A stretch of DNA of 64,000 nucleotides from Verrucomicrobiota bacterium. GTDB taxonomy: Bacteria > Verrucomicrobiota > Verrucomicrobiia > Palsa-1439. The notes beneath the pieces were generated by a model. It was not told the origin of the DNA. It did no database searches and saw only the letters and a list, made by a program, of their open reading frames with translations. A program made the translations under genes and the position numbers. The DNA lies in contig PLZV01000043.1 in the NCBI GenBank assembly GCA_003152315.1, positions 62,001 through 126,000 on the forward strand. The letters are read 5' to 3'. Below, one piece after another: positions 18,298 to 27,813 of this stretch (its first letter is position 1; each line of letters starts with the position of its first letter).

Positions 18298-19680
18298 ATG
18301 CGTCCTTCCATTGAGAACGCCAGTTATTGGCTCGCGACTCGTCCGGATCATCATCCAGCTCCACGCCTTGACGGCAACCGCAACGTGGACATCGCCATCA
18401 TCGGCGCCGGCTTTACGGGGCTGTGGGCGGCTCATTTCCTGAAACAGCTGGAACCGCAACTTGACGTCGTCGTCCTCGAACAAGGCATCACCGGCTATGG
18501 CGGCAGCGGAAGGAACGCAGGTCAGGTCAGCAGCGGCATCGATCATACACACAAACTGGCCATTGCCCACTTTGGCGTCGATGAGGCGCGGCGAATGTCC
18601 CGGGTGGGACTGCAAAACATCGAAGAACTACAGCAATTCATCCGCGAACGTGGTATCGACTGCGACTTTGAACGATCGGGGCAACTCGCCGTCGCGCTCA
18701 CGCCCGCGCAAGTGACCGAGGTCCACGACCTGGTCGCCGCCGCCGAACAACTGCGTGTCGCCGGCGTGCGCTTCCTCTCACAGGAGGAAACGCGCACTGA
18801 ACTGAACAGCCCGCTCTATCTCGGCGGCGTCGCTGATCCGGGTTGGGGAATTGTGAACCCCGTCAAACTGGTCGATGGTCTCCAGCGGGATGCCGAACGT
18901 CTCGGTGTGGATTTCTTCGAGCAAACCCGCGTCCGCACCTTGGAGCACGTGTCTGGGAAAATTCACGTGCAAACACCCGCAGGCACCGTGAGCGCCGACA
19001 AGGTTGTACTTGCCACCGACGTGTATACGCATCAGCTCTTCCCCCAACTGTTGCGACGGTACATTCCGCTCTACGATTACATCCTCGTGAGCGACCCGTT
19101 GACGGTTGGCCAACTTGCCGCGATCGGTTGGCGGAACCGTCAGGCGGTGGTCGATTTCCGCACATTCTTCAACTACTACCGGCTCACCGCCGATAATCGC
19201 ATCCTCTGGGGCACCAGCGAAGCCCGGTACTACCCACCGAACCGCGTCGAGGTTGCCTGCGATCATTCCGAGCCGCATTACACCGCGTTGCGTGAAAGTT
19301 TTCGCCGGCACTTCCCGCAATTGGCCGACCTCGACTTCCCGTACGCCTGGGGCGGGCCAATTGCCTCGACCACGCGGTTGACGCCGTTCTTCGGGACGCT
19401 AAAAAGGGGGCGGGTACTTTATGGTCTGGGCTATACGGGGCTGGGGGTAGCCAACTCCCGCCTCGTTGGAAAAATCCTCGCACACATGGCTCTCGCGCGG
19501 CCTAGTGAACTGCTGGATTTGGAGATGGTCCAGCGCCAGCCGCTCCCCTATCCCCCCGAACCGTTGCGCCGGCTTGCCGTCAACGCGGTGACAGTTTCGC
19601 TTCGTCGGGTGGACGCCGGCGGGAAACCGGGTATGTTGCTGCGAATCCTCGACGCATTGGGCATCGGGTTTTCCAGCTGA
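18298..19680 (+). CDS. FAD-dependent amine oxidoreductase (PuuB/DAO-like)
   Basis: A 460-residue DAO-family flavoprotein. The N-terminal SYWLATRP leader is typical of PuuB-like gamma-glutamylputrescine oxidases. Residues 31-44 (IAIIGAGFTGLWAA) are the dinucleotide-binding motif, followed by GGSGRNAGQVSSG, the glycine-rich flavin motif of this subgroup. Near the C-terminus, FGTLKRGRVLYGLGYTGLG is the second FAD contact. It would oxidise a secondary or primary amine to an aldehyde or imine in the cytoplasm. Polyamine-related neighbours make gamma-glutamylputrescine or a similar amine the first guess. Other family members act on glycine, sarcosine or proline. Confidence 0.82.
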   Translation: MRPSIENASYWLATRPDHHPAPRLDGNRNVDIAIIGAGFTGLWAAHFLKQLEPQLDVVVLEQGITGYGGSGRNAGQVSSGIDHTHKLAIAHFGVDEARRMSRVGLQNIEELQQFIRERGIDCDFERSGQLAVALTPAQVTEVHDLVAAAEQLRVAGVRFLSQEETRTELNSPLYLGGVADPGWGIVNPVKLVDGLQRDAERLGVDFFEQTRVRTLEHVSGKIHVQTPAGTVSADKVVLATDVYTHQLFPQLLRRYIPLYDYILVSDPLTVGQLAAIGWRNRQAVVDFRTFFNYYRLTADNRILWGTSEARYYPPNRVEVACDHSEPHYTALRESFRRHFPQLADLDFPYAWGGPIASTTRLTPFFGTLKRGRVLYGLGYTGLGVANSRLVGKILAHMALARPSELLDLEMVQRQPLPYPPEPLRRLAVNAVTVSLRRVDAGGKPGMLLRILDALGIGFSS

Positions 19681-19681
19681 T

Positions 19682-20734
19682 ATGAAACAACCCAAGATCC
19701 ATGGACGCGGCACGGCGGAGAATCCCTCCAATCGCTTCCGCCCGACGGTTTACGAGCGCGATGCGGAGTGGAACGAGCCGGACGATCCCGCGCCGAAGAC
19801 GCAATTTTATAGGGATGCCAGCGTTTCCATCATTGCCCGCAACACCAGCCCTGACATCGGCTTCGAAGTGAGCATCAATCCCTACCGTGGCTGCGAGCAC
19901 GGCTGCGTCTATTGCTACGCCCGGCCCTATCACGAGTATCTCGGTTTTTCCGCCGGGCTTGACTTCGAGACAAAGATCGTCGTCAAGGAGAACGCACCCG
20001 ACCTGTTGCGCCGTGAATTGTTAGCGCCGAAATGGAAGCCGCAAGTGCTGTCCATGAGCGGCGTCACGGATTGCTATCAACCCATCGAACGGCGGCTGCA
20101 GGTCACCCGCAAGTGTTTGCAGGTGCTCGCTGAATTTCGCAACCCGGTCGCCATCGTCACCAAGAATCTCCTGGTCACGCGCGACATCGACCTACTGGCC
20201 GACCTGGCGCGTGACAATGCTGTTGCCGTGTTTCTCTCCGTCACCACACTGGATGCCGACCTAGCCCGCATCATGGAGCCGCGTACCGCGCAACCCAACG
20301 CGCGTTTGCGCGCAATCCGGGAGTTAACGAAAGCTGGTGTGCCCGTGGGAGTGATGGTTGCACCGGTGATTCCGGGGCTTACCGACCACGAGTTGCCCGC
20401 CATCCTCAAGGCGGCTGCGGACGCGGGCGCGCGATTTGCCGGCATGGTGCCGATCCGCCTGCCGTATGGCGTGGCGGACCTCTTCCAACAATGGCTGGAA
20501 CGCCATTTGCCCGAGCGCAAAGAAAAAGTGCTCGCGCAAATCCGCGCGATGCGCGACGGGAAACTAAATGATCCCGATTTTGGCTCGCGCATGCGGGGAA
20601 AAGGGATTCTTGCTGAGCAGATCGCGAAGATGTTTGCCGTCGCTTGCCGCCGGGCGGGTATTCCCGAACACGGGCCGCAGCTTTCAACAGCCGCGTTTCG
20701 TCGCCCCCTGGGTGCACAGATGGAATTGCTCTGA
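19682..20734 (+). CDS. Radical-SAM protein, PA0069/SplB-like family
   Basis: A 350-residue radical-SAM protein with the cluster motif at Cys71, Cys75 and Cys78 in GCEHGCVYCYARP, preceded by NPYRG as in the PA0069 family. Downstream AIVTKNLLVTRDIDLL and APVIPGLTDHELPAIL are also family-typical. The ATG follows the previous stop after 1 bp, so translation is coupled to the flavoprotein. The family is related to spore photoproduct lyase but has no known substrate. No DNA-repair or spore genes are nearby. Confidence 0.85.
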   Translation: MKQPKIHGRGTAENPSNRFRPTVYERDAEWNEPDDPAPKTQFYRDASVSIIARNTSPDIGFEVSINPYRGCEHGCVYCYARPYHEYLGFSAGLDFETKIVVKENAPDLLRRELLAPKWKPQVLSMSGVTDCYQPIERRLQVTRKCLQVLAEFRNPVAIVTKNLLVTRDIDLLADLARDNAVAVFLSVTTLDADLARIMEPRTAQPNARLRAIRELTKAGVPVGVMVAPVIPGLTDHELPAILKAAADAGARFAGMVPIRLPYGVADLFQQWLERHLPERKEKVLAQIRAMRDGKLNDPDFGSRMRGKGILAEQIAKMFAVACRRAGIPEHGPQLSTAAFRRPLGAQMELL

Positions 20735-20762
20735 TCTTGCGGGAAGATCGCTGAACCAGTAA

Positions 20763-20815
20763 TTGTCACAAGTTTTCTGCCACCACGTCACCATCTCGTC
20801 GCCTGTTTGTGACAA
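20763..20815. repeat. Inverted repeat between convergent genes
   Basis: A 9-bp inverted repeat (20763-20771 and 20807-20815, TTGTCACAA/TTGTGACAA) with a 35-nt spacer in the 153-bp gap between two convergent genes. It could be a weak terminator structure or a binding site. No T-tract follows. Confidence 0.35.
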
Positions 20816-20887
20816 GCCCTGCGCATTCTCCGCACATCGGAGGGTCGCATTCCTTGTTCATTCTTCGGCTCCGCTCCCAACCATTTC

Positions 20888-23800
20888 CTACGGCACCAAC
20901 ACGCGGACGCGGTAGTATCGCGACGGCTTATTCGTTGCGCCGCCCGGATCCACCATATTGGTCAACGTGCCGAGCCCAATCCCTCCACTCAGGATGTTGC
21001 TCACGCCAGTGCTCGCAAAATTGTTGCTGCTGTAGCTACCGTTAGCGGTGCCCGTGGTGAACTCCAGCACATTGGTGCGGGACAACAAGAGCCCGGGCTG
21101 CGTGCGGCTGCTATCACCGCTGGCTCCCAGGTAATCCACCCGAACATCAGTACTGCCGTTCGTCTTGGAGATACTGGTGATATGGACGTAAGCCGCAGCA
21201 TTGGTGGGATTGAATCCAGCCAGGAACTGGTTGGTGTTGCTCATTCCCTTGCCCAAGTAATCCGCATTCGGCCCGCTTATGGCCGGATTCATCAGTTGGC
21301 TCACCGTAAAATACTGGTTCTGCCACGTGACGAATGGATTCGACGGCGCGGATGCACCCGAGTTGGTCGGCACGAAGGCAATATCACGAATGCTCTTGTT
21401 CGAGGCAGGTCCAACAAGGGTCGTAAGAATCAATCCCGACGGGTCACCGTTGAACCCGGTATTGTCGGTAACAGCATAGATCACGTTGTTCGAAAAGCTT
21501 GTTGCGTACAGGATGACATTCGTTGTGTTTCCGGCGATTTGCAGTTTCCCGATCAACCCCGTAACCCTGGGTGTTAGTAAGTGGTCGTCTCCTAAAGCAC
21601 CGATGGCGCCGGTTCCGTCGCCACCCCCGTCGCCGGTGATCGTCCATGTGCCGCCGATCAGCGAGTACTTCAGGATTCCACCGTAGCCACCGAATTCGCC
21701 GTTGCCGCCATCGTCAGCGTAGTACAGGGTGTCGAAGTTAGTGCTGCCGGCCTGCAGGGTGAAGAACAAGAATTTAAAGCCGTCTCCCGCTTTTGGCGCT
21801 ACGGCGCCGAAGCCGGGCAGACCGGGCAGAATGGTCGCTATCTGGTTGCCAGTCGTGGGCAACCCTGTACCGATGGTATAGAGGCCATTCGTCGTCTTGC
21901 CCGTCATCCCATAGACCTGGCCTCCGAAGATGCCGATGCGCTCGATGTTCCAACTGCCTTCATTCGTGACCAACGCGGTCTGGGAGAGACTGCCGAACGT
22001 CGTGAAGCCAACGCCAAGGCCATTGCAGCCCAGCCAAATGTTGGTGCCATCGGGCGAAATCGCGTCGCGAGGATTACCGCTTATCCAATTGGTCGGGCTC
22101 GTCGATGTATCCACGTTGCCGCTGGAATCCACTCGCGCCACCACCCCTGGCACAGTTGCGCCGGGTGTGGTACCGCCGTAGCCGACCGCGAGCAAATACC
22201 GGCCGTCCCCCGTCAGGGAAAGGCCACCCTCGGTTCTGGCAGTACCACTAAAGGTGAACGGATAGTTGCCGCTGTAAGACGTCGTGGGCAGAGGAACCGA
22301 TTGGACGAAGGTTCCGTTGGTGGTGTACTCGTCGAGGAAGACAGGATTGCCCGAACCCGAGAGCGCCCCAACACCATCCCCCGCCCGGACAACAACGATG
22401 TTGCCAGCGGTGAAGGCGACATTCGTGGCACCAGTCTGGATGATCGTATTGGTCAAGCCGGCGGCGACGACGTGGCCGGTCCTCACCGATCCGCCAGCGT
22501 TGCTGGACATGTTGAAGGTGACGGCGGCATCGCCGTTCGTGCTGGTCGGAAACAGACCAGTGATCCAGCCCACATCCGTGGAAGCCGTCCACGTGCATTG
22601 GGTCGAATTGGCGGTCACATTGAAGTTAAACGCGGTGCCACCGGAGACAGGAGCGATGATTTCAGCGGTGTCCAAAGCAAATGCGCATTCAGCCGTTCCG
22701 AAGACCGGAACGAAGGCGATGTCACGGAAAGCCGTGTTCGCGGGAGCGTTGGTAAGCGTGGTGACGGCAGCCGCCGACGGATTTCCGTTGTAGCCGGTCG
22801 AATCGACCATGGCATAGATCGCGTTATTCGTGCTCGTGGCGTAGAGGAGAACATTGGTTGTGCTACCGGTGATTTGCTTTCTCGCGGTCAACCCCGTAGC
22901 CCCAAAGGCGTTGATGGTTCCGTTGGAGGTCCATGTGCCGCCGACCAGCGAGTACTTCAGGATTCCACCGCTATTGCCATTCTCACCGTTATTGCCATTG
23001 TCAGCGTGATAGAGGGTGTCGGGCGAGGAGCCAGCGGCTTGCAAGGTGAGGAACACGAAACTGAAACCGGCCGCAGCATTATTAGAGAGCACACCGTTGC
23101 CTGGCGACCCGGCAAGGATGGTCGCGAGCTGGTTGCCGGTCGTGGGCAACCCCGTGCCGATCGCATAGAGACCATTCGTGCCTTTGTCCGTCATCGCATA
23201 AAGTTGACCTCCGTAGATGCCGACCCGCTCGATATCGGAGGGCGCATTCGTGTTCAGCACGGTCACCGAGTTGCCGCCGAGCGAAGTATAACCGATACTG
23301 CCGGCCGCGCCACCGACCCAAATGTTGAAGCCCTCCGGTGAGACGGCGGAGCGGGGATTATTGCCGCTGGACCAATTCGCCAGGGCGGTTGTCGTATCAA
23401 TATTGCCCGCGTAATCCACCCGCGCCACCAAGCGCGGCACCGTGGCCGAGGAGGAACCGGACAACGAGGCACTGTATTGGGTATTCGTCGCGTAACCGGT
23501 TGCGAGCAAGTACAGCCCGTCCGTTGAGAGTGACAGGCCACCCTCGGACCCGGCCGTGCCACTGGCGACGAACGCCGAGTTGCTGCCACTCTGTGTACTG
23601 GGCATCGGAACCGATTGGACGAAGGCACCGTTGGTCGTGTACTCGTCTAGAAAAACGACGTTACCAGTGCTCGTGAGCGGGGTTATCCCGTTGCCGACCC
23701 GGTAGACGACGAGATTGCCCGGGGTGAACGGAACGACTGATGTGACGTGGCCGCCGGACGTAGAAATCACCACGTTATCATGCCGCCAGTTGCCCGAGGA

Positions 23801-24505
23801 GCTGTTGTAGGGCCCCCCCGACTGATTGATGCAGTCTTTGCCGGTCGAGGCATTGACAAGCCGGATGGCGAAGTTGGGATTGTTGAAGGCCGCCGGATTA
23901 GTGATGGTCGCGGTGAGGTCGTTGTACCAGGGAGCACTCGTGTCTCGGAATCGAAAGTAGCTGCCGGATACTGTCGAGGTGCTGTTTGCACTCTCAACCG
24001 TCGCGTTGGCAGAGCCCGCGTTGGTCAGGACCATGAAGGAGTTGGTCCAATGGATGCCGTCGGTGGTGTATAACACGGCCAGATTGGCTTCGGACTGAGC
24101 GGTCGTGTGGGTGTCAAAGGTAACCACAATATTGGTGTGATAGCCCACGGTGCTGACATCGAATTCAGCTCCCTGGCTGCCAATCGGAGCATTGGTTGAC
24201 CAGCCGTTCGGCGGGTTGACGCCATTAAATCCACCGCGAACACGCCAGGCGTTGGCGCCGCCACCCGAACTGCCGGGGTCCGACAACACATCGCAAAAGT
24301 TGGTCGTCTGATTGGCAACGCCGTTATACGTGTTCGACATGCCCAGCGGCGTAGCCAACCCTGAACCGGTGGACGGCGCTGGACTTTGATTTTGACCAAT
24401 CGCCAGACTGTCAAACGTCCAAGCGGTGATGGTTTGCGCCTGAGTGTTGGTTTGGACGAGCAAGGCCAGCGCACCCGCAACCGCAATGAGTACTTTCTTA
24501 TTCAT
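20888..24505 (-). CDS. Large secreted beta-propeller/BACON-like protein
   Basis: A 1205-residue exported protein. The ATG at 24505 gives a clean signal peptide (KKVLIAVAGALALLVQ, cleavage after QAQ). Residues about 20-255 form a jelly-roll-like domain starting TITAWTFDS, shared with the PEP-CTERM protein at 25876. Two homologous propeller halves follow. Both contain FTxGNxVVxRxGxG near the start, VFLDEYTTNGxFVQSVP, GLSLxxDGxYLLAxGY and GLYxIGTGLPTTGNQ. Between them, around residues 605-690, lies a BACON-like Ig domain (CTWTASTDVGWITG...GGSVRTGHV). The protein ends in RYYRVRVLVP, a Verrucomicrobiota-style terminus, with no PEP-CTERM. It may bind surface polymers. No enzyme motif was seen. Confidence 0.78.
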   Translation of the reverse strand: MNKKVLIAVAGALALLVQTNTQAQTITAWTFDSLAIGQNQSPAPSTGSGLATPLGMSNTYNGVANQTTNFCDVLSDPGSSGGGANAWRVRGGFNGVNPPNGWSTNAPIGSQGAEFDVSTVGYHTNIVVTFDTHTTAQSEANLAVLYTTDGIHWTNSFMVLTNAGSANATVESANSTSTVSGSYFRFRDTSAPWYNDLTATITNPAAFNNPNFAIRLVNASTGKDCINQSGGPYNSSSGNWRHDNVVISTSGGHVTSVVPFTPGNLVVYRVGNGITPLTSTGNVVFLDEYTTNGAFVQSVPMPSTQSGSNSAFVASGTAGSEGGLSLSTDGLYLLATGYATNTQYSASLSGSSSATVPRLVARVDYAGNIDTTTALANWSSGNNPRSAVSPEGFNIWVGGAAGSIGYTSLGGNSVTVLNTNAPSDIERVGIYGGQLYAMTDKGTNGLYAIGTGLPTTGNQLATILAGSPGNGVLSNNAAAGFSFVFLTLQAAGSSPDTLYHADNGNNGENGNSGGILKYSLVGGTWTSNGTINAFGATGLTARKQITGSTTNVLLYATSTNNAIYAMVDSTGYNGNPSAAAVTTLTNAPANTAFRDIAFVPVFGTAECAFALDTAEIIAPVSGGTAFNFNVTANSTQCTWTASTDVGWITGLFPTSTNGDAAVTFNMSSNAGGSVRTGHVVAAGLTNTIIQTGATNVAFTAGNIVVVRAGDGVGALSGSGNPVFLDEYTTNGTFVQSVPLPTTSYSGNYPFTFSGTARTEGGLSLTGDGRYLLAVGYGGTTPGATVPGVVARVDSSGNVDTSTSPTNWISGNPRDAISPDGTNIWLGCNGLGVGFTTFGSLSQTALVTNEGSWNIERIGIFGGQVYGMTGKTTNGLYTIGTGLPTTGNQIATILPGLPGFGAVAPKAGDGFKFLFFTLQAGSTNFDTLYYADDGGNGEFGGYGGILKYSLIGGTWTITGDGGGDGTGAIGALGDDHLLTPRVTGLIGKLQIAGNTTNVILYATSFSNNVIYAVTDNTGFNGDPSGLILTTLVGPASNKSIRDIAFVPTNSGASAPSNPFVTWQNQYFTVSQLMNPAISGPNADYLGKGMSNTNQFLAGFNPTNAAAYVHITSISKTNGSTDVRVDYLGASGDSSRTQPGLLLSRTNVLEFTTGTANGSYSSNNFASTGVSNILSGGIGLGTLTNMVDPGGATNKPSRYYRVRVLVP

Positions 24506-24618
24506 GGTAATTTCCCTCAACTGATTTCTTCCCTAATTAATGTTGAATTGAATCTCGCCCGCCTAACTTTGTACAAAACCGATGCAAATCCCCACCTGCC
24601 CCAAGGGTCGTAAAGCAC

Positions 24619-25422
24619 CTACGGTGCGTCTGGGTTCAACGGATCCCAGATCACCGGTGAAGTCGTAATATTCTTGCCCGAGCTGTCCATTAGTTGCGCC
24701 AATAGAACTGCCTCCACGTGACCATCAAAGAAAGCGATAGGGCAAAAGTCGCCATGTCGGGCGGAAATCCGGGTCGTGTAGGACTTGGGACTGCCGTATT
24801 TCCCTCCTTGGCCAGCGAAAGCCTTCGGTTCGGATGGGAGCGCGATGGTGTCGAGGAACATAGCGACCGTCGTGGTATCGACCAACCGGTGATTGCTATT
24901 ATTGGGGCCACCCGTTCCCTGATCTAGTTGCTTTATGGTCGCTGTTGTCATGGTCTGATTAAGTTTGGAGTTCATGGCGATGCTGAAGTACGGGCGTATT
25001 GTGGGACTTGGCATCCCGTTCCAATTGACCGCGGGGCACTCGAAGATATTCTTGGTGTGATAGAGGTAATTAAAACCGGGAAAGCTGTGGAAACTCGTCA
25101 TCGGTGGCTTCTGGACGTAGGGCGGCAGGACGATATACCAACAGGCTGCTGAGTTGGCATTAAGGACATCCGACCAAGAGGGCTGATCGGTCCCGCCCGG
25201 GTCGTACTCGTCCAGGGGAATGTACTGGTCGTGATCATCGAAATACATCGTGGCGGCGAGACCCCACTGGCGCAAATCCGACATGCACTGTGCCAGTGTT
25301 GCTCGGGTACGGGCTTTGGACAGCGCCGGCAACAGCATGCCCGCAAGAATTCCAATGATGGCAATGACCACCAGCAACTCAATCAACGTGAACGCTCCAT
25401 TTATTCGCCGTGACTGCCGCAT
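24619..25422 (-). CDS. Prepilin-like protein with N-methylation signal and H-X9-DG motif
   Basis: A 267-residue type-II-pseudopilin-like protein from the ATG at 25422, preceded by GGAGGAGG. The N-terminus carries the prepilin peptidase site and hydrophobic helix [20 protein letters not shown]. The C-terminal domain contains [14 protein letters not shown], i.e. His, nine residues, Asp-Gly, the signature of the H-X9-DG group common in Planctomycetota and Verrucomicrobiota. These proteins are usually present in many copies and are thought to be surface-displayed. It sits between two secreted-protein genes that share a domain. No prepilin peptidase or assembly ATPase is nearby. Confidence 0.88.
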   Translation of the reverse strand: MRQSRRINGAFTLIELLVVIAIIGILAGMLLPALSKARTRATLAQCMSDLRQWGLAATMYFDDHDQYIPLDEYDPGGTDQPSWSDVLNANSAACWYIVLPPYVQKPPMTSFHSFPGFNYLYHTKNIFECPAVNWNGMPSPTIRPYFSIAMNSKLNQTMTTATIKQLDQGTGGPNNSNHRLVDTTTVAMFLDTIALPSEPKAFAGQGGKYGSPKSYTTRISARHGDFCPIAFFDGHVEAVLLAQLMDSSGKNITTSPVIWDPLNPDAP

Positions 25423-25875
25423 CGTGTCTCCTCCTCCGTGGAGTGTTACCCGCTTCACAATGCGCGGGCGCAGCAACAGCATGCTGCGCAAGCGCGGACC
25501 TGGTTACACCGCGCGCTTCTGGTAATTTGCTTGCAGGTGAACTCACGCCGAGTTCCTGCGACCTCGCGCAGACTGACCTCGTTACGTGACGAACAAAGGC
25601 AGAAAGAGAAACGCTTGCGTAACGAATTGATTACGAAATGTCAGAAAGGCCGTGCTAAGGTTCGGGTAGTTGTACCGCTGCCGTTTCCGGACGAAGTGGC
25701 GGTAAACCATCATCTGGAATCTTTTCGACTCCGACGGGACTTGACGCACTGCGGGGAGAACGTCGAGTTGCTCAATTGTAACCATAGCGCCCTTGATTTG
25801 TCTCCGTTGCGGGGTAAACACGCCTTGGTCGCGAGTTTAAACCGTAAATCTAAGCGAGAAAATTGGAGGACTGGC
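25423..25875. other. 453-bp divergent intergenic region
   Basis: This gap separates the prepilin (reverse) from the PEP-CTERM gene (forward). It is open in one forward frame, but the translation is rich in Arg/Lys and lacks any recognisable feature. The clear GTG start with its own ribosome-binding site lies at the far end. It probably holds both promoters. No consensus pair could be assigned. Confidence 0.5.
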
Positions 25876-26736
25876 GTGAGGAAATACACATCATTTGCAC
25901 TGGCGGGAGCGTTGGCACTACTCATTCAAACAAGCGGTCAGGCACAAGTAACAATCACTGGTTGGACTTTCGAGACCAACGCGGTTGCGGTTAACAACAG
26001 CCCTAGTCCCACCACCGGGTCCGGCACCGCGAGTTCCCTTGGCATGGACGTTTATCCAACCCCAAATGTCGGCGTGACCACCGACGATGTCCTTCTCGGC
26101 AAGGGCTCAGACACAGGCGCAAACCTTGTTGCCGATACCACTCTGACCTGGCGCATCCGGGCGCAGGCCGGGGCCAACGGTGCGGCCAACGGCTGGTCGA
26201 GCCTGGCCCCGATCGGCGCGCAGGGCGGGCAGTTCGCTGCGAGTACCCTCGGGTACAACAATATTACTGTCAAATTCGATTGGTATGCGACGACTCAGGG
26301 TGAGGCGAATATGCAACTCCAATACACCGTGAATGGCACCACTTGGAACAATGTTCAGCTGACACTAGGCGGGTCCGACGGCGGACTCGTGGTTTCGAAC
26401 AATACCACCTCCGCCAATACGGTTAATGGGTGGTTTGTCAGCGATAGTATTTCGAACGGCGTTGCAAGTGCGGGGCAGGATTGGTTCACCGGTTTGACCG
26501 CGACCATTTCCGATCCGTCTGCAGCGAACGATGCGAACTTCGCCATTCGACTCGTGAACGCGTCGACGGGCGCCGACGATGTCAGCACCCAAGGAACTGC
26601 CTTGAACAACAATTCGGGCAACTGGCGTTTTGACAACGTGACGATTAGCGGTGTTGCTGTGGTTCCGGAGCCGTCGACTGTGGCCATGGTGGGGCTGGGA
26701 GTCTTGGGGATGTTGAGCCTTCGCCGTCGTCGGTAG
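25876..26736 (+). CDS. PEP-CTERM sorting-domain protein
   Basis: A 286-residue exported protein beginning with GTG at 25876, with GGAGGA 5 nt upstream. Signal peptide RKYTSFALAGALALLIQ, cleaved after QAQ. The body starts VTITGWTFETNAVAVNNSPSP and aligns by eye with residues 20-255 of the 1205-residue protein at 20888, including GANGAANGWSSLAPIGAQGGQF versus the matching WSTNAPIGSQGAEF region there. The C-terminus is a textbook PEP-CTERM tail: PEPSTVAMVGLGVLGML followed by RRRR, for recognition by an exosortase and surface or extracellular-matrix delivery. No exosortase is in the window. Confidence 0.88.
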   Translation: MRKYTSFALAGALALLIQTSGQAQVTITGWTFETNAVAVNNSPSPTTGSGTASSLGMDVYPTPNVGVTTDDVLLGKGSDTGANLVADTTLTWRIRAQAGANGAANGWSSLAPIGAQGGQFAASTLGYNNITVKFDWYATTQGEANMQLQYTVNGTTWNNVQLTLGGSDGGLVVSNNTTSANTVNGWFVSDSISNGVASAGQDWFTGLTATISDPSAANDANFAIRLVNASTGADDVSTQGTALNNNSGNWRFDNVTISGVAVVPEPSTVAMVGLGVLGMLSLRRRR

Positions 26737-26767
26737 AAGGCCCCTCGAAACAAGTTTTCGGGACTGC

Positions 26768-26791
26768 GTGGATCGGGTGCGTCCGATCCAC
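26768..26791 (+). other. Hairpin downstream of the PEP-CTERM gene
   Basis: A 9-bp perfect stem (26768-26776 with 26783-26791) with a 6-nt loop, 31 bp after the stop codon. No T-tract follows, so it may stabilise the mRNA 3' end more than terminate transcription. Confidence 0.45.
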
Positions 26792-26934
26792 ACGGGAGGA
26801 TGTTCCCATGAAAAATAGGTTTAAGAGCGCGACCGTTCAAACAGTGGGCAAACAACAATCAGCCTGCGTTCACGACTCGGTGAATCAAATGTCGGTCGCG
26901 CTCTTTTCCTTGCTCAATGCCGTACAGAATTTCA

Positions 26935-27813
26935 TCAAAAGCGGGCGTGGCAGGCAATCTGGCCATACGGGGCGTCGTGGCTCCGAAAGACGATGTTCGG
27001 ATCGAAGAAATCGAAACTGCGGTAGGGCATGAAGCCCGCCTCCGCCTCGATCGTGACAGTCGGTGTAATCTTCCACGAGCAGCCCGAACCGAGATGAAGT
27101 TCAAGATAATCCACGATGGCGTTGTCCAGCCTGGGTAGGCCGCGAGTGCTGCCAAAATCCTGTCCCACGGCGAATGTTCCCGCCTGGATTTCCGCGCCGA
27201 GATAGAGTTTGAGTCTTTCGTTCACGTCGTATTCCAGCCTCGGCTTGGGGAGCATGAAGTTCAACGTCCACACATCCGAAAACTTCCAACGGACACCGGC
27301 CGCTGGCAAGACGGGGTACTGGGTCCGTGCGTCAACTCTCAACCCAAAGAACCACTGCAAATCGGCGCTGGCCAAATATGCCGCGCCAACGACCAGCGGC
27401 GCGTCCACATCGCGCCAGGTTATGTCCCGGAAATCGCTGTAGATGCCGGGTTGCACTTCCACGCGCATCAGCCATTCGTCCGCAATTTGGTAGTCGAAAC
27501 CCAGCACCAAGCTTGCTTGCTGCAAAACGCCGGGCAGTGGCGCATGGTCGGGCACACCGAAAGTGAAACGCTGCCACTCGAACCCGATCCGCAATAGTAG
27601 ATCCTTGTTAAGCTGTGGGGAGATGACGTATTTGAGATCAGCGCTGTGTTCGTCGACCGAACCGACATTCAGACCGCCGCCACGCGTGCCCGCGCCGCCG
27701 ATGTAACCGTACTCAACATCCAACTCCTGCGAGATGCTCATCGAGTTGGCTGCCCAAATGGTGGCACCTGGCAGTAGCAGAGCGAGCAGGGCGATCAGTC
27801 CAGGTTTCATCAC
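26935..27813 (-). CDS. Outer-membrane beta-barrel protein (DUF6268-like)
   Basis: A 292-residue exported protein: signal peptide LIALLALLLPGATIWAANS, then about a dozen amphipathic strands (LLLRIGFEWQRFTFGVP, LVLGFDYQIADEWLMRVEVQPG, WFFGLRVDARTQYPVLPAAGVRW) and a terminal aromatic residue (ACHARF) as in outer-membrane barrels. The pattern resembles the DUF6268 family seen in Verrucomicrobiota. Either of the first two Met codons may be used. The start overlaps the stop of the upstream exported protein by 4 bp, so the two are translated together. The pore or binding function is unknown. Confidence 0.75.
   Translation of the reverse strand: MMKPGLIALLALLLPGATIWAANSMSISQELDVEYGYIGGAGTRGGGLNVGSVDEHSADLKYVISPQLNKDLLLRIGFEWQRFTFGVPDHAPLPGVLQQASLVLGFDYQIADEWLMRVEVQPGIYSDFRDITWRDVDAPLVVGAAYLASADLQWFFGLRVDARTQYPVLPAAGVRWKFSDVWTLNFMLPKPRLEYDVNERLKLYLGAEIQAGTFAVGQDFGSTRGLPRLDNAIVDYLELHLGSGCSWKITPTVTIEAEAGFMPYRSFDFFDPNIVFRSHDAPYGQIACHARF

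Noticed and set aside
26808-27032. 74-codon forward frame with a good GGGAGGA site
   Set aside because: Its second half is the antisense of the outer-membrane barrel gene and becomes Arg-rich. Only the first 40 codons could be real, and there is no further support.
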